Assembly: GCF_021532625.1 (NCBI RefSeq)
Contig: NZ_JAKGAR010000003.1
Span: 496,001-560,000, forward strand
Origin: Octadecabacter algicola
GTDB taxonomy: Bacteria; Pseudomonadota; Alphaproteobacteria; Rhodobacterales; Rhodobacteraceae
Reading direction: 5' to 3'
Length of the DNA: 64,000 nt
Shown: in pieces, positions 63,575 to 64,000 of the stretch
How the letters are laid out: each line of letters opens with the position of its first letter
Position numbering within the stretch: position 1 is the stretch's first letter
Notes under the pieces: generated by a model
Database searches by the model: none
The model's input: only the letters and a program-made list of their open reading frames with translations
Told to the model about the DNA's origin: nothing
Made by a program: the position numbers and the translations under genes

Positions 63575-64000
63575 GCGGCCTGCGCTGTCACTGCTTCCGT
63601 CAGAATTGTATAAATCGTTGATGGGTCTTCGTTCGCTCGCAATTTGGTGCGGATATTCTCATCACGAAGTGTCCGCGAAACAAGAGCGAGTGCTTTCAGG
63701 TGTTCAACGCCGGCATCTTCAGGTGCGAAAAGGGCAAAAGCCAGATCAACAGGTTGGCGATCAACTGAATCGAAGTCGAGCGGCTTCTTGATCCGGACGA
63801 ATAACCCACAGACCTGATCCAGAGCGGGCAGGCGCGCGTGTGGTAGGGCGACACCTTGGCCCACACCAGTGGGGCCAAGGCCTTCGCGTTCGACTAATGC
63901 ATCCACGACCATCGTGTGATTCAGACCAAAACAAGACTCAGCCATGTTTCCGATGTCGTGAAACAGCCGCTTTTTGCTGCTGGCAGCAGCAATCACTTTG
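63571..64000 (-). CDS. ptsN: PtsN (EIIA-Ntr) nitrogen-PTS protein, start beyond the window
   Basis: 143 readable codons; the N-terminus runs off the right edge of the window and only the first ten or so residues should be missing. The active-site histidine is in VALPHARLPAL, the phosphorylation site of EIIA-Ntr. SSKKRLFHDIGNMAE near the start and AKALVSRTLRDE-like LKALALVSRTLRDENIR are typical. EIIA-Ntr accepts phosphate from NPr and regulates potassium, nitrogen and carbon processes. In Roseobacter relatives it lies downstream of the sigma-54 modulation gene, which would be just outside. Confidence 0.9.
   Translation of the reverse strand, partial: KVIAAASSKKRLFHDIGNMAESCFGLNHTMVVDALVEREGLGPTGVGQGVALPHARLPALDQVCGLFVRIKKPLDFDSVDRQPVDLAFALFAPEDAGVEHLKALALVSRTLRDENIRTKLRANEDPSTIYTILTEAVTAQAA

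Noticed and set aside
1-64000. CRISPR arrays, insertion sequences, prophage or defence islands
   Set aside because: No regularly spaced repeats, transposase or integrase genes, or phage genes were seen; gene order looks like conserved chromosome.

Overview
The window is a gene-dense chromosomal segment, almost entirely core genome, of an alphaproteobacterium. It most likely belongs to the Rhodobacteraceae (marine Roseobacter group). The case rests on gene content and order (parB end / hemW / rdgB / rph // hrcA / grpE; rimP-nusA-ylxR-infB; secA opposite a parvulin-argJ-mutT operon; a DUF5928-type GT14 enzyme beside sulfotransferases) and on an alphaproteobacterial heat-shock promoter in front of dnaK. 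The genus cannot be fixed from the sequence alone. I see no transposase, integrase, phage gene, CRISPR array, rRNA or tRNA, and no gene-free stretch longer than 300 bases; the longest gap is the 35170-35398 leader before rimP.

Layout. 1-4321: end of parB, then hemW, rdgB and rph on the minus strand, and hrcA-grpE on the plus strand. 4305-12703: mutS, malic enzyme, a PfkB-type sugar kinase, an exported MsrA, argG and a Nudix gene. 12778-21097: a long plus-strand run of hslO, CoA-type Nudix, CCA-adding enzyme, LysE exporter, two half-size ABC exporters and an RNA m5U methyltransferase. 21178-23328: envelope genes (two L,D-transpeptidases around a divergent CAP-domain lipoprotein) and a 63-residue small membrane protein. 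23412-29485: hemH, a methyltransferase, comF, grxC, a nitrilase-like amidase, a MarR regulator, ubiG and proline iminopeptidase. 29537-34979: a complete dipeptide/oligopeptide ABC importer. 35399-40731: the rimP-nusA-ylxR-infB transcription/translation operon behind a structured leader. 41085-49217: mutT-argJ-parvulin opposite secA and two secreted-protein genes. 49214-53990: radC, dnaJ, dnaK and alkB. 54036-63574: surface-polysaccharide genes. 63571-64000: start-truncated ptsN.

How the genes fit together. Three heat-shock units (hrcA-grpE, dnaK-dnaJ, hslO) lie in one window; dnaK has a clear RpoH-type promoter and hslO a weaker one. The peptide importer follows proline iminopeptidase by 51 bases, which suggests peptide uptake followed by hydrolysis. 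The 54.6-63.6 kb block combines a KpsM-like export permease, CysQ (which removes the sulfotransferase by-product PAP), KdsB (CMP-Kdo), GalU (UDP-glucose), two tandem glycosyltransferases, a GT14-type branching enzyme and a two-domain sulfotransferase. This looks like a locus for a Kdo-linked, sulfated surface glycan and is the best candidate here for an under-described system.

Three small genes with good expression signals are easily missed by length filters: a 40-residue membrane protein (35047-35169, minus), a 44-residue beta-rich protein (40807-40941, minus) with its own promoter, ribosome-binding site and shared terminator, and the 63-residue protein at 23137-23328.
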